From Apus apus (taxonomy: Eukaryota > Chordata > Aves > Apodiformes > Apodidae): DNA of 64,000 nucleotides. Within the stretch, counting starts at the first letter, position 1. Every line of letters begins with the position of its first letter. The translations under genes were made by a program, and so were the position numbers. The notes under the pieces were generated by a model that was given only the letters and a program-made list of their open reading frames with translations, was not told where the DNA came from and did not search any database. Below, in pieces: positions 23,114 through 35,300 of this stretch. The stretch covers positions 74,624,342 through 74,688,341 of the forward strand of contig NC_067285.1 in assembly GCF_020740795.1 (NCBI RefSeq), read 5' to 3'.

Positions 23114-26100
23114 GTACCAAATGTTTCAATACTTACTATGTTCTAATCCAATCCAACTGTACAAAGCACAAAATTAAATTATTTTTGCTTTCTAGGATCT
23201 TGTTTAATTTTTAGATAAGCCAATCAGAACATTTGGGTTTCTTAATGATTTTTTTTACAGTCTAAGGCCATACTGGTGACTTTTCTTTGTGAGCGTGATG
23301 AATGCTTTAAAAAGTGTCCTTAATTTAAACAAATTTATATCTTAAGTAAGCCAGGAATAGTAGAGTTCTTATAACCTTTAAGGCTCTAGTAATTTTACTT
23401 GTCCAAAAGAAGGTTAAAATTACTTTCATGTTAATTTTGGAGCAAATTGTCCATTAACAACTAATGCTGCTACATTCTTCAGACCCTGAGTACTCTAGGC
23501 TGTTAGTAGCTACGAAAGCTTTCTGTGGCTTTGGCAACCTATAGCTGGAATACGTGTTTTGGTATTTTTAGGGTAATTCTCTGTGACAGATGTACTCTGC
23601 ATCATTGCCACAACTTTTCTGTGCAGGCTTGATTCTGCCTCTGCTTCCTCTATGCTCTCAGAGTTACTGCTTTGCTGCTGTAACAGGAATACTGAGGGCT
23701 TGTGAGGCTAAGATAGGTTCAGGGTCATAGGAGCACCCAGCTCAATTCCTGGGCTCTAGGTTTAATTCCATATTGGTTGTAAATCACACTGAAATTATGT
23801 GGCATTTGGTGTCAAAGTGAGAATGTTACTAAATGCATATAAAAATTAATTTCTGAAGTTTTGTCTGTTCCTTCTCAAATCTCTTGCTGGTTTGGTAATG
23901 TTGACCGAAATGAAAACAATTCTCTGCAATATATTACTTCTGACTACTAGCTCAGATGGAGGCAGAAATGTGACTCTTGGCCTGCCAATATAGAAGAAAA
24001 TTGGAGTTTTAATAACTTTAATTGTGTGCAACTGGAAGACTGATGGTATTTTAAATACTGTTGTATCCTGGAGAAGCAGCTGATTATTCTTGATCTTATA
24101 TGCAAATATTTTGACACAACCAAACCTAGAAATGGAGTCACTACTAGCAGCAAAAATGCTTTACAGTTGTGTGTAAAATTAAATACCTGTTTCTTTAGTA
24201 ATTCTTTGAGTTTGCATTTGCAACTGAGACAAACATTCCAAGTGACTGATACATTCTTCTTCATTTTAACTTCAAAGAAAGCAATAAAAATTAAAACAGC
24301 TGCTTCTACAGTTCCTTTTTATCACCTTAGTAACAGAGAAATACAAGCCTCTTACATGAGTTCTGAATTAAAGACAAGCTGTTGTTGACTGTGACATTGA
24401 AAATATTCTTCATTCAGAGTGTAAGTTTTATATTCTGTGCCAGTCAAGACATTTCTGCTTGACCGAGCTGCCCTTTCCATGGAGAAGTTTATGACTTGTT
24501 AGGAGTGCTGGTACAGTGGTGTCTGTGGCTTCTCTCCAGATGGAATCACTCAAATCTTGGTCCTTGCCTTGCTTCAGTCCCTTTGAGGATTTTTTGCTTG
24601 TTTTATGTTTTTAAGTGTAGATCATGTTTGCCCCTCAGTGTGTGAGAGGTGGGAACACTCACCCAAATAATGGGTGGGAATCGTTTAACCCACACATCTG
24701 TGGCAGTGTTTGGGTAGTTGATGAACCAAATTGGTGGGAGGTTATGTAAAGTTGAGCTTTAGCTTAAAGATTTATCAACAGATTTTATACTACTATCATA
24801 GGCTGCTTTTCACCAGGGCTGAACTGTGGTGTTGGTGCGTTTCAATCATTCCCCACAGAAAAAATCCTGAAGTTCGCAATAATTATCTCCATGAACCCTG
24901 CAATTCACACTTCTCAGGTGGATTTGTGTTCCCATGAAGTAATCTGCAAGTTCAGATAAGCTAATTTGATCCCTTAACCAGCTACAACCAAATGGAAAAG
25001 TATCTTCCTCCATCCAGAACAATACAGTGATTAAAAGGACAGTAAAAGAATTGCACTTTTATGCTTCAGTGTTTTTTCTTGACTAGAAATTAGATGTTTA
25101 TATTTGGACACATTTACACATTACTTCCATCTTTCTCTGAGTCATGAGGTGCTGACTGCTATGCAGGATGGGATATGGCATTAACTGAGATCAAACCCTC
25201 TGCCTGGGTTTTTTTCTGTTTTCATTTGTTGCAATGGTAGAAGTAATTTTATTAAATACTGAGAAAGCAAAAGTTACTGCCTCTTAAAGTTAGTAACAAT
25301 TGTAAGTAGAGAGGAAAAAAACATTAAACATCTGGGACTATGTTACCAGGAATAATTCTTCCTTCTACATGCAGCCAAAGTCTTCAGAAATATATATTGT
25401 GATCTGAATTAAATACACTTAAATTTTTAGAGGAAAGGATTAGAAAACATTAGTGAAAGGACACTTCAGTTGCCCTACAGCCTGTCTTGGGACAAGGTTT
25501 AATTTTCTCTTCTACCAATGCAGTTACCCCTTGGGACCCTGTGGTGTTCACTTCCATTCTCCATTTGTAAAATTCTGTTTTTAAAAAGAAAAAAGCCTCC
25601 CTTATGTTACTTTGTGAGAAATCATGCAAGCTTTTTAGATAGCATCTTAGTAACTTCTATTCAGCTAGGGACCCCATGGAGTTCACTTCCATTCTCCATT
25701 TGTAAAATTCTGTTTTTAAAAAGAAAAAAGCCTCCCTTACGTTACTTTGTGAGAAATCATGCAAGCTTTTTAGATAGCATCTTACTAACTTCTACTCAAC
25801 TAGTGCTCTGCTGTTCCTGTTGAGGAAGTTGGATCAACTCAGTGCTTTCCTTTCTGTTCACAATATGCTTTCCTGCCACTAACAACTCTGTGGAGATATG
25901 TTGGTGCAACTTCTCAGTCACGAATCAAGTTCTTCAGCAGGTTGGATTCTAGACTGAGACCCCCTAGTGAGGGAGTCTATGGTTTCCTGCATGTGATCTG
26001 TCAAAGAAGGCTGGATCACAAGAGGACTGATCTAGAATTGTATTAAGACTGCATGAAAGCATGAAAGGTAAAAGCAAGTCTTTGCTTTTGGTTTTGTTTT

Positions 26101-27731
26101 TTGCATATTCTAGGCTCTCTTGTTAAACAGAGAAGGTGCCTATCCATGGCTCTAGAAGCCTTGACACAAAATCTGAAAACAAACCTAATGTGCTTGCAGA
26201 ATATCAAACTCTGCTCTCCCACACACACGCTCTTCCCAAAGGACCACCTCCACAGCAGCTTGCATAATAAATAGCTTGCAGCATGCACGCTCTGAAGATC
26301 AATAGGCTTACTCTGTGTCAAACTAGAAGTAAAAACCTGGAATACAGGACCCTGCAGATAACACACTGCATTCATTCTTCAAAGGTGTAGGGATATGTTT
26401 CAGAAGAGCAGGTGAAAAAAAAGTTATGCAGGGGCTGAATTTTGCTAGTTGGTGTAGTTCATCATTGGTTTCTGAGATGCAGCGTGTGTTGCCATTAAGT
26501 AGCAGCACGTTGCTGTAGGTGGTCTTCTGCACTTCCTACCACTTAAAGGGTTACTTAAAATGCCATTCCTTACCCGTTAGCTAAAAAAAACCCATAAGGC
26601 ATAAATAAGAATACATTCCTCGATGATGATCCCTTTGCCAAATGGACTGGGTGAAATTTGTTGTTTGGCAGCAATCATGGAGACCACAGGGTAACAACAA
26701 AAAAGTGTATGTACTTCATAAGGATATACCAGCAATGATAAGCATCTTCTGATTTGCTTTCTCCATCCTGTCTACTTCTTTTGTTACCTCATCAATATCT
26801 TTATCTCTAGATGCTTAGGGGAAAGAAATAAGAATACATCCTTAGAAGAATAAGAAATGAAGGTACCCAGAGACTGGGATATACTCTTCCAAAGTAAAAG
26901 TTTATTTATCTACCAACATAGCTGGTGTAGTTCAGTTTAGCTTCTCAGTGCAAATTAATGCAAAAAGGGTTAGAAGACCAGGATGACCAGATGTGCGGTT
27001 GGTAGTCATGGATAAGGTTATAATCATTATTTGAAAATCCATCCTTGGGCAATTATTTCAGATATAAACAAAATGTTTCATGTTGAGAAACATATTATTT
27101 TAGAAGGCGGAAGCTGTTTTGCAGGTCTTTCCATGAAGATCAGTTGTGGCATATGGCCATTATGTCAGCCTTCACAAAATGAGATTCAACAGGTTTTCCC
27201 TTGCTTACCGTTTTATTTCTAGTTTGATTTTTAACTGTTAAGATCTGTAATGGATGTGAAATTGCTAATGGAGTAATAAATAGGCAAGCTCATAAATATA
27301 TATGTTAATTCTTCTCTGGGGTTATAACTTTTTTTTTTTTTTAAGTAAAATTACTCCAGACTGCCTTTGGAAAGCTACTTTGATTAAGAAATTAATAAAG
27401 CTAGAGTATTTCAATAGCTTGCTTTGCCAGCAAAATATTTCTGTATGCATTTGAAGAGTCTTATTTAGATCTGATATCAATGTTTTCTTGCTATTGTACA
27501 CTGGAGAAAATAGATGACTTGCAAACCTAGGTAGCATTTGCATGATGGCAACAGCAGTCTTCCTTTCTCATTGGAAGGAGAAAGAAAAGAAATGAAATTA
27601 TTATTATAAAAGCTGTTTTACTGTCACAACTGATGGTATGCAAAAAGTTCTGCATCTGGCAGAAGCAATTACTATCAAGCTTTCTGCTGCATTTCTATCT
27701 CATTTACTTGACTAATAAACTGTGTTTATAG
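23114..27731 (+). other. KLHL2: KLHL2 intron 3
   Basis: A 4.6-kb intron. Its one clear feature is a recent 135-bp tandem duplication at 25533-25804. Otherwise AT-rich sequence with no recognised element. Confidence 0.85.
25533..25804. repeat. 135-bp tandem duplication
   Basis: Two adjacent copies with period 135: 25533-25667 and 25668-about 25804. They differ at only a handful of positions, mostly at the edges (for example TTATGTTAC against TTACGTTAC). The 101-codon open frame across it is a by-product of repetition, not a gene. Confidence 0.96.
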
Positions 27732-27853
27732 GTGAGATGAGTGAAAGTCGAGCAAAGAGAGTTCGAATAAAGGAAGTCGATGGCTGGACTCTAAGGATGC
27801 TTATTGATTATATTTACACCGCTGAAATTCAAGTTACAGAAGAAAACGTGCAG
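27732..27853 (+). CDS. KLHL2: KLHL2 exon 4 (BTB domain, second half)
   Basis: A 122-nt exon. It completes Gly (G|GT) and encodes 40 residues: EMSESRAKRVRIKEVDGWTL then RMLIDYIYTAEIQVTEENVQ. This is the second half of the BTB fold, including the conserved LIDYIYTAEI helix-strand block that contributes to CUL3 binding in this family. One conservative difference from the mammalian protein is Ile for Val in DY(I/V)YT. The acceptor is TTTATAG with a TGACTAAT branch-like site shortly before, and the donor CAG|GTAAGA is strong. The exon ends in phase 0. Confidence 0.97.
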
Positions 27854-28365
27854 GTAAGAGTGAGAATATTTTCTGCAATAAAAGAGATGTAATGTGTAGA
27901 TTCAGTTATTTTGTCAGTTAAGTTCAGCTCTGACATGGGAAATATTATCTGCAAACTGGAATTTTTCCAGACCTTGTGCTTAAAAGCAAGTAGTTGTGCT
28001 TTTAAAATTCTGTTTAAATTCAAAGATTATTGAAGTAAATGAAGAATCAGTTGAGTTTAATGAGGTTTGGAACTAAACCTTATATAATACAATAAAATAG
28101 ATGGTTTACTCTGCCTAAAATTAATGCTGTCAGCCACCTCTGTACCGCCCCCTCTCTGATACTTTAGTGCAATTTGTATAAACAAAGTAGGTTTGCTCCT
28201 AAATCTGAAACCATGTTCTCCAATTAAGCTTTCCTATTTGTTTTACTACATTTTTTTTCCTGCTAGCCTGCAGAATAAATTACTTTCTCCTGCCTGGTCT
28301 CTGTGCCTTACCGGTTGCCATTTGTGCAGAAATTTTTAGGTTCTACTGGTTTTTTGGTGTGTTTT

Positions 28366-28385
28366 TTGTTTGTTTGTTTGTTTGC
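28366..28385. repeat. (GTTT)n microsatellite
   Basis: About five units of GTTT in KLHL2 intron 4. Confidence 0.9.
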
Positions 28386-29435
28386 TTAGATCAGCCAATA
28401 TCTAGCATGAAGGCTTTGCCCATCCCACACAAACAGAGCTAATCAGTTTTCTAATTGGTTGTACCTTATGCTGAAACCTCAGTTAGAATAGAACAACCAC
28501 TAGCTTAGAAAACCTTGCTTCCTGCCTTTGTTTTCTAGCCACAAATCCTGAAAATGGATAGGGTAGATTTCCTTACTACTATTTTTTGAGATTTGAGCAT
28601 AGATTTTTTGTAAATTTAAAACTAGTTGCCTAACAGACTTAATGTATTTATTTTTAAATATGTATATTTCATTCCTGTGTTTTTCTTCTTCTATACCCTT
28701 GTTTCTGCTCTTGCCCTATGTCAGATTACTTGCAGTTATTTTGCTCCTTCTGCACGAGATGAAGGCATGTTGCTGTATTTGGCATTGTAAACTTGTGTTG
28801 CAAATGTGTATTCTAAAATGAATTGCTTTTATTGGGCATTAGGCTGAAATTATACCTTGTTACTGGCTGCTCAATCTGATGTGGGCACTATTAGTTTTAG
28901 CCATGCTTGATTGAAGGCCTAGAAATGAGAAATATTGCTAACTTGAAACAAAATATCCTATTGCTAAATCTTACATAGGTTAGGTCACACCATAAATCTT
29001 GTAATTCTGCCAGATTAATTTATTGTAAACTACTTGTTAAGGAACTGTTTACTTCTCGTCCGATGATATGTGTATGTAGTGAAGACTGTCTGAAATAATG
29101 TGATGCCTTGCCAGTCTGGTGGTTGCACAAATCTCTCTTGTCACTGTGGAAGATCTTGTGCAAAATTCAGAGGTGTTGGAGATTCCCTACTATACCTCAT
29201 CTTGCTTCTGCTGGCTTTTCATCCTTGAAGCAGAATATTCTGTCTTGTTGGCACACCTTAATGACCTTAATCTTGTACTTCTGATGCAGAATACCAGACT
29301 GGACTTCACAGGCAGCCTACTGTGTTTGGACTGTAGGTGTTGCCAAGTGGATATGGTTTAGCTCATCATTGGCACTATTAATTCTTCTGTTTTCATGGGG
29401 AAGAAAAGCCAGTGTTAGGTTTCTTCCTCATACAG

Positions 29436-29571
29436 GAGTCATTAAAGACCAGAAAACCTCCAGGTTGAAAGTTCCTGAGTCTCACAGGGCTTTCATTTTC
29501 ACAGCTCCAGATTATCTGTCTGAAGAGATATCTGATGATGTTGGGGATGGTAACACTGATATTGTAGCCTG
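29436..29571 (+). other. Candidate cryptic exon in KLHL2 intron 4
   Basis: A 136-base segment flanked by a good acceptor (TTTCTTCCTCATACAG) and a near-perfect donor (CCTG|GTGAGT). It is open in one frame. If spliced after KLHL2 exon 4 (phase 0), it would meet a TGA at codon 11 and would act as a poison exon. Its open-frame product has no domain I recognise. Splice-site pairs like this also occur by chance in long introns. Confidence 0.25.
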
Positions 29572-29650
29572 GTGAGTGATACTACAAGTTAGCAGTTACT
29601 TATGTACTGAGAAAATAGGATTTTAAGTGGATTTGTATTTTTTGGTATTT

Positions 29651-31265
29651 AGAATCATAGAATCACAGAATGGTTAGGGTTGGAAGGGACCTTAAAGATC
29701 ATCAGGTTCCAGTCCCCCTGCTATAAATAGCAGGCTCATGTCTAGCTTCTCATCTACTAACACTCCCAGGTCCTTTTCCTCAGGACTGCTCTCCAGCCAT
29801 TCTCCCCCCAGCCTGTATTTGTGCCTGGGCTTGTGCTGACCCAGGTGCAGGACCTTGCACTTGACCTTGTTGAACTTCATGAGATTGGCACTGGCCCACC
29901 TCTCCAGCCTGTCAAGGTCCCTCTGGATTGCGTCCCTTCTCTCTTGGGTGTCAGCTGCTTCACAGAGCTTGGTATTGTCAGCAAACTTGCTGAGGATACA
30001 CTCAATCCATCTATCCCAACAAAGATGTTAAACAGCACTGGTCTCAATACTGACCCCTGAGGAATGTCACTTGTCACCTGCCTCCACTGGGACACTGAAC
30101 CATTGACCACAACTCTCTGAGTGCACCCATCCAGCCAATTACTTATCCACTGAGTGGTCCATCTGTCAAATCCATGTCTTTTCAGTTTGGAGACTAGGAT
30201 GTCATGTGGGTCAGTGTCAAATGCTTTGCACAAATTCGGGTAGATGACGTCAGCTGTTCTGCCAATATCCAACATCTGTCCACAGATGTTGTCATAGAAG
30301 GCCATCAAATTGGTAAGGCATGATTTGCCCTTAGTGAAGCCATGTTGGCTGTCACCAGTCACCTCCTATTTTCCATGTGCCCCAGCAGATTTTCCAGGAG
30401 GATCTGTTCCATGATCTTGCCAGTCAGTGAGGTGAGACCTACCTGTCTGTAGTTCCCCGGGTCTTCCTTTTTCCCCTTTTTAAAAACAGGGCCTATGTTC
30501 CCATTTTTCCAATCAGCAGGAACCTCACCAGACTGCCATGACCTCGCAAATATGATGGACAGCGGCTTAGCAATTTCATCTGCCAGCTCCCTCAGGACCC
30601 GTGGATGGACCTCATCAGGTCCCATAGTCTTGTACACCATCAGGTTCTTTAGATGGTCACAAACCTATTCTTCTACAGTGGGGAGTACTTTTTTCTCCGA
30701 GACCCTGCTTTCACCTGCTGTGGCCTTTGCGATGAGGCTGGAGCACTTGCCAGAGAAGACTGATGCAAAGAAGTCACTGAGAACCTCAGCCTTCTCAATA
30801 TCCTGTGTAGCTAGGTCTCTTGTTTCCTTCAGCAGAGGGCCTGCATTTTCCTTGGTTGTCCTTTTATGCCCAACATGCCTATAAAAGCTTTTCTTACTGC
30901 TCTTAACATCCCTGAAAATATTTAATTCTAGCAGGGATTTGGCTCTCTTAACCTGATCCCTAGCTGCTTGGACAACCTCTCTGTAATCCTCTCAGGGTAC
31001 CTGCCCTAGCTTCCACCCCCTGTGTGCTTCCTTCTTAAGTTTGAGCTTTTCTAGGATCTGCTTGCTCATCCATGCTGGCCTCCTGGAGTTTTACCTGACT
31101 TTCTCTTATTTGTGATTGCATCGCTCTTGGGCCTGGAGAAGGTGATCCTTAAATATCAGCCAGCTTTCATGGGCCCCTCTTCCCTCCAGGGTGTTATCCT
31201 GTGATACTCTCTTGAGCAGATTGCTGAAGAGGTTGAAATCTGCTCTCCTGAAGTCAAAGGTAGTA
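29651..31265 (-). mobile_element. CR1 LINE, 1.6 kb, defective reverse transcriptase
   Basis: On the plus strand it starts AGAATCATAGAATCACAG, the reversed CR1 3' end. Reading leftward on the minus strand from 31265 it encodes the region between endonuclease and RT (DFRRADFNLF, LEGRGAHESWLIFKDHL), then the RT domain ([58 protein letters not shown]), then the post-RT part ([29 protein letters not shown]). It is dead: the frame is broken in several places, the metal-binding Asp in the Y-x-D-type motif near 30234 reads Asn, and the F-A-D-D motif reads F-A-D-N at 29974-29979. The piece between DEKLDMS and the 3' UTR is deleted near 29730. It is also 5'-truncated. The element is antisense to KLHL2. 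Confidence 0.95.
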
Positions 31266-32308
31266 GAATAATATTGTCTTTCAAACTTTTTCATATTTGG
31301 GCTAATGTGCTAAACTGGAGCTTCAGCTTGTAGGTAGCTGGTTATGATTCTTATTTTGATACACTTAATGGAATTTCAAGTATGTTATTCTGTCTCTTCA
31401 GGTTATATGTAGTAAGAATTGCTATTGAATTAATTTTTAATACATGATTCAATATTGGTTTGAAAAGGGTGTGAGTGCCTCATGTTTAAGTCATGTAGAA
31501 GTGTGAAGTATCTTTGGTATTAATATAGCTACATTATATATTTATGAAAACTAATTATAAATGATGGCTTAACAGTATAGGCAAACTCATTGGACTTTCT
31601 CAAGAGGCAGGTAACTATGAGCTTCTTTTATTAGTATCTTACTCAATCTAGATGTGGACAGGAGATTGCATCCTTACTATTCCTTTGCAGCTTCTGAGTA
31701 AGAGCTGTTCATTTCTGCTTCCCACATTCTCACCTGAATGTTTTTTGGCAAGGGTGGGGTAGGTGTAGAAAAGTCAGGTGTAATCAATGATTGAGGAGAA
31801 AAACATTCATTTAGTACATAAACTATCAACACAGGAGGCCCTCAGTATCAGTTGTTATCACTACATTAGGTAAATACAAAAGAACATTTGTTCTTTGCTT
31901 TACTTTTTGGTTCAGTAGGTTCCCCCCAACCCCCAACAGTAAGACACCTGGTATGTGAATGTGATGAAAGTACATTCTTGATTTTCTTCTAGTATTTGTC
32001 CTTGATTTAGAAAGAATTATTTTACCATTCATCTCTAATGGCATTCACTTTGCATAATGCTTTTCTTGTGTTTCTGTCATATTTACATATTATGTCACGT
32101 CTTCATTTTCAACTCTCTGCCCTTCTTTTTCTGTTTTCCTTTTTTTTTTGTGTTTTAGAAATTAAATGTCAGATTTAACACCATGTCACATTGTTCATGT
32201 TTTAAGAAGGGAACATCAAAGTTAATGTTTTCAGAAGGCAAATAAACTTCTGTGCACATCAAATGTTTTCAGTTTCCATATAGATATTAACTACACCCAG
32301 TGCACAAG

Positions 32309-32358
32309 GTGGGAGAGTTAGTTACTATAAGAAGCTCATGCGTGAGTAACTCTCCCAC
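32309..32358. repeat. Inverted repeat (12-bp arms)
   Basis: GTGGGAGAGTTA at 32309-32320 pairs perfectly with TAACTCTCCCAC at 32347-32358, with a 26-base loop. A GTTACT/AGTAAC pair inside gives an alternative register. Confidence 0.85.
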
Positions 32359-35300
32359 ACTTTGCCTATGAATTTCACCATATATTTAGTCAGCCTTATA
32401 TATCTAAGGCTGCTACTGAGCACAAATATATCAGAGAAGAAATTCCTGCAGTTATTCTTAAGCTGTGGATTTGTTATGGGCTCTAGGGGCCAGTCTGATA
32501 CAATGTGAGTTGGATGTGATTGGGCTAAAAATGAGATAAAGTTGTGTTTCTTTCCTATTCGATGCTATAGTTCTCTGTTCCTCTAGGTGTGCTGATACAA
32601 CTCTTTGCTGGACTGCATTATAAACCACTGAACTGATAATAAAAAAGCCAACAATGCAACACTTCCCCTCCTTCTCCCTTTTCCTCTCCCTTTCCCTCAA
32701 CATATTTTTTTTTTTGTTATTCTTAACTTGGATCACTTCAAGGATCTGGTTTTATAACATGGCCCTGCCAGCTGCTGTGTTTACACAATATTGTGATTCA
32801 GTGTATAAAAGTGTGGGAATGTACACCTGTGTTGGGAGTGGACTTTACCCTGCTGCCTGGGGAAAATAGTACATGTAGCTTCATTTGGACCTCCTGATAG
32901 ACATGTTATCTTGCTTTTGAACAAGAAGTGTGTGTGAGAGATAGCAGAGAGAAAATCACAAATAATGGTATTTTTACAAAGCTCCATTCTAGCATATTTT
33001 TCCCTTTAAAGAATTTTGTTAGGTACAACCAACACAAAGTCCAAAATCTTGAACAGGATTGTGTTTAATATGTATCATCTTTTGTGTTCATTTGCTGAAA
33101 TTATTCAAGAATAATGTTTGCATAGTAGTAAGATTACTATAAACACATGGACACAATATGTATGCGTTGTTCCTTTGTCAGTTTTACTGTTCACACAAGT
33201 TGGCATCTAAAGTATAACAGACATGCTTGTATTTGTGTGTTGTCATGAGGCACGGGCATGGGAGTTGCCAGTTGACTGGAGGTGCTGTCAAAACAAGGTC
33301 TGAAAAAGCCACTGATTTCCCGAAGAAATCTTTAAAAAAGAAGGCCCTTATATTGTCCAAACTTTTTACTAAGGCTGTTGTTCTACAGTACAATGTTTGA
33401 TAATGTGGGCTTTGACTATTTGTGCTGCATCTTGTCACGTGCAGAGTCTACTGGTTGAACAACTTTCCAGGGTTGTTGAATCCTGAAAAAGTCCTCTAGC
33501 TTGAAAATGAAGAGATATCCCACAGCAAAACACAGATACGAAGAGATATTCCCACAGCATAAGAAACAGGACATGTGCCTTTTCAGATGGTCAGCTTTCT
33601 AATTTTTTTTGTGGCATGACCCACAAACAATTGCATAGGCAGGACTGAGGGTACATTGAAGGTGCGCAAAGAAGAAAAGGGAGGTTACAGGGAATACCAT
33701 GAGAGATAATTGCCATTGAACTCTGTGAAGTGAAACTGTGACTATATCGAGTTTTAGCACAGCATATTTAATCTAACAGTGCAAAATTTTAAATAATGCT
33801 TATGTAGTTTGTTCCAGTTGCTTTAATAGCTTTTCTAGTTAAAAATATAGTGTATGACTTAAATATTCTTCAGTCTGTACTGGGCCAGTTTCTGGCACTT
33901 CCTTCTGCTATCTTGTAAAGCAACTTGTTGCTAGTTTTGCTGTAATAGTCTTATGCTCTCATTGATACAATTTAATTTTTTATTTAGACTGAACATCATA
34001 GACCTTCTAAATATGATCTTGACCTTCTACACTCTTTTCATTTCACCTATATCTACTTTTTTAACATGCAATGGCCAAAATTGGACCCAGGAATCCATTG
34101 AGGCCTTTTTAGTGCAGAGTAGAGTGAAATTATCCCATGAGTGCATTACTGGGACCATTTCTTTGTCATTGGATAGGACGTCTTTTTCAGGAACACGACA
34201 TTGATTCTAAGCAGTCACTTTCTCTTTATGCCAGTGGGGGGAAAGAGAGGGAGAAAATGAGAACAGGAATGTGGTGGTCATGCTGTCGGAGAAGGATCTT
34301 GTGGCTACCTTGGTAAATGCCAATTGGAGTGATTTGTTGTATTTAGGCTTATTAGCATCAGCCTTCTTATAAACCAAAACCAGAACTGTCAGAAGTTGTC
34401 ATCTGTTTTACAGTAGTAGAGTGTCTTTCAATAAGTTTGGCAGGCAAGACTTCAGTTTCATAGTGGGATCTATCGGATAGAAGGAAGTGCCCAGTCTTGT
34501 TTTCAGAGTACAGGCACATGTTAAAACTGATTTAAGCCATAAACGTAACAAAATTAAATATTTTCATTTTGGAAAAAAATTAACTGTCTTTTTAAAGTCA
34601 GCAAGAACAGAAAAGGATGGCCTACTGAAAATCGTGTCAACTTATATCTGATTTGGGAATGGGAGGGCAGAGGAGAAGGAAGACACATACAAGTATTAAA
34701 ACAAAAAAATGTTTGAAAGAAATATGTATAATATGTATAATATCTTTTGAAGACTTCATTACACAGAATTAGAATGTAGAAGAATGAATAATCCAGACTT
34801 CTTTCTGTTGAGGAGGAAAAAAAACAACCCAAGAGACCACTGAGGTGTAGGTGTTAGTTCCAATAAAATGTAGTAAAAATACATGTAAACATAGGATCTA
34901 CACTTACCATGCCTAGTGTTTACTGGATGCTAATCTAAAGGCAAAAATAAAATTCCATGCAGGGTGTAACATTCCTTATTTGTTCTCCTGAGCATTAGGA
35001 TAAGCTTAGGTCAAAATATTCAGAATAAATTGTTGTATTATAAGTGTTCTGCTTACGATGCATCATGTGCAGCTTTATGTGGGTAGAAAATGTAAAATGA
35101 CCTCTGTTTAGGAGCTAACAACTTGTTCTGAAACTGTTGTATTACCAGAATATTAGATTTGATTAAAAAGTTGATTTTTCTCTCATCTGTGTCTCATGAT
35201 GGTTTCAGATTCCCTGCTTCAGTACCCTTTCCTCTAAGGGATGGGTGCACTGGTTTGCAGGAGATTAATTAGAAAGGAGTTTCAAGATCCTGATAGAATT

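Noticed and set aside
25518..25823. 101-codon frame with an internally repeated protein
   Set aside because: The repeat is the 135-bp DNA duplication (45 codons per copy), which keeps frame by chance.
29877..30640. Reverse transcriptase-like frames as a host gene
   Set aside because: They belong to the dead antisense CR1 at 29651-31265, with frame breaks and changed catalytic residues.
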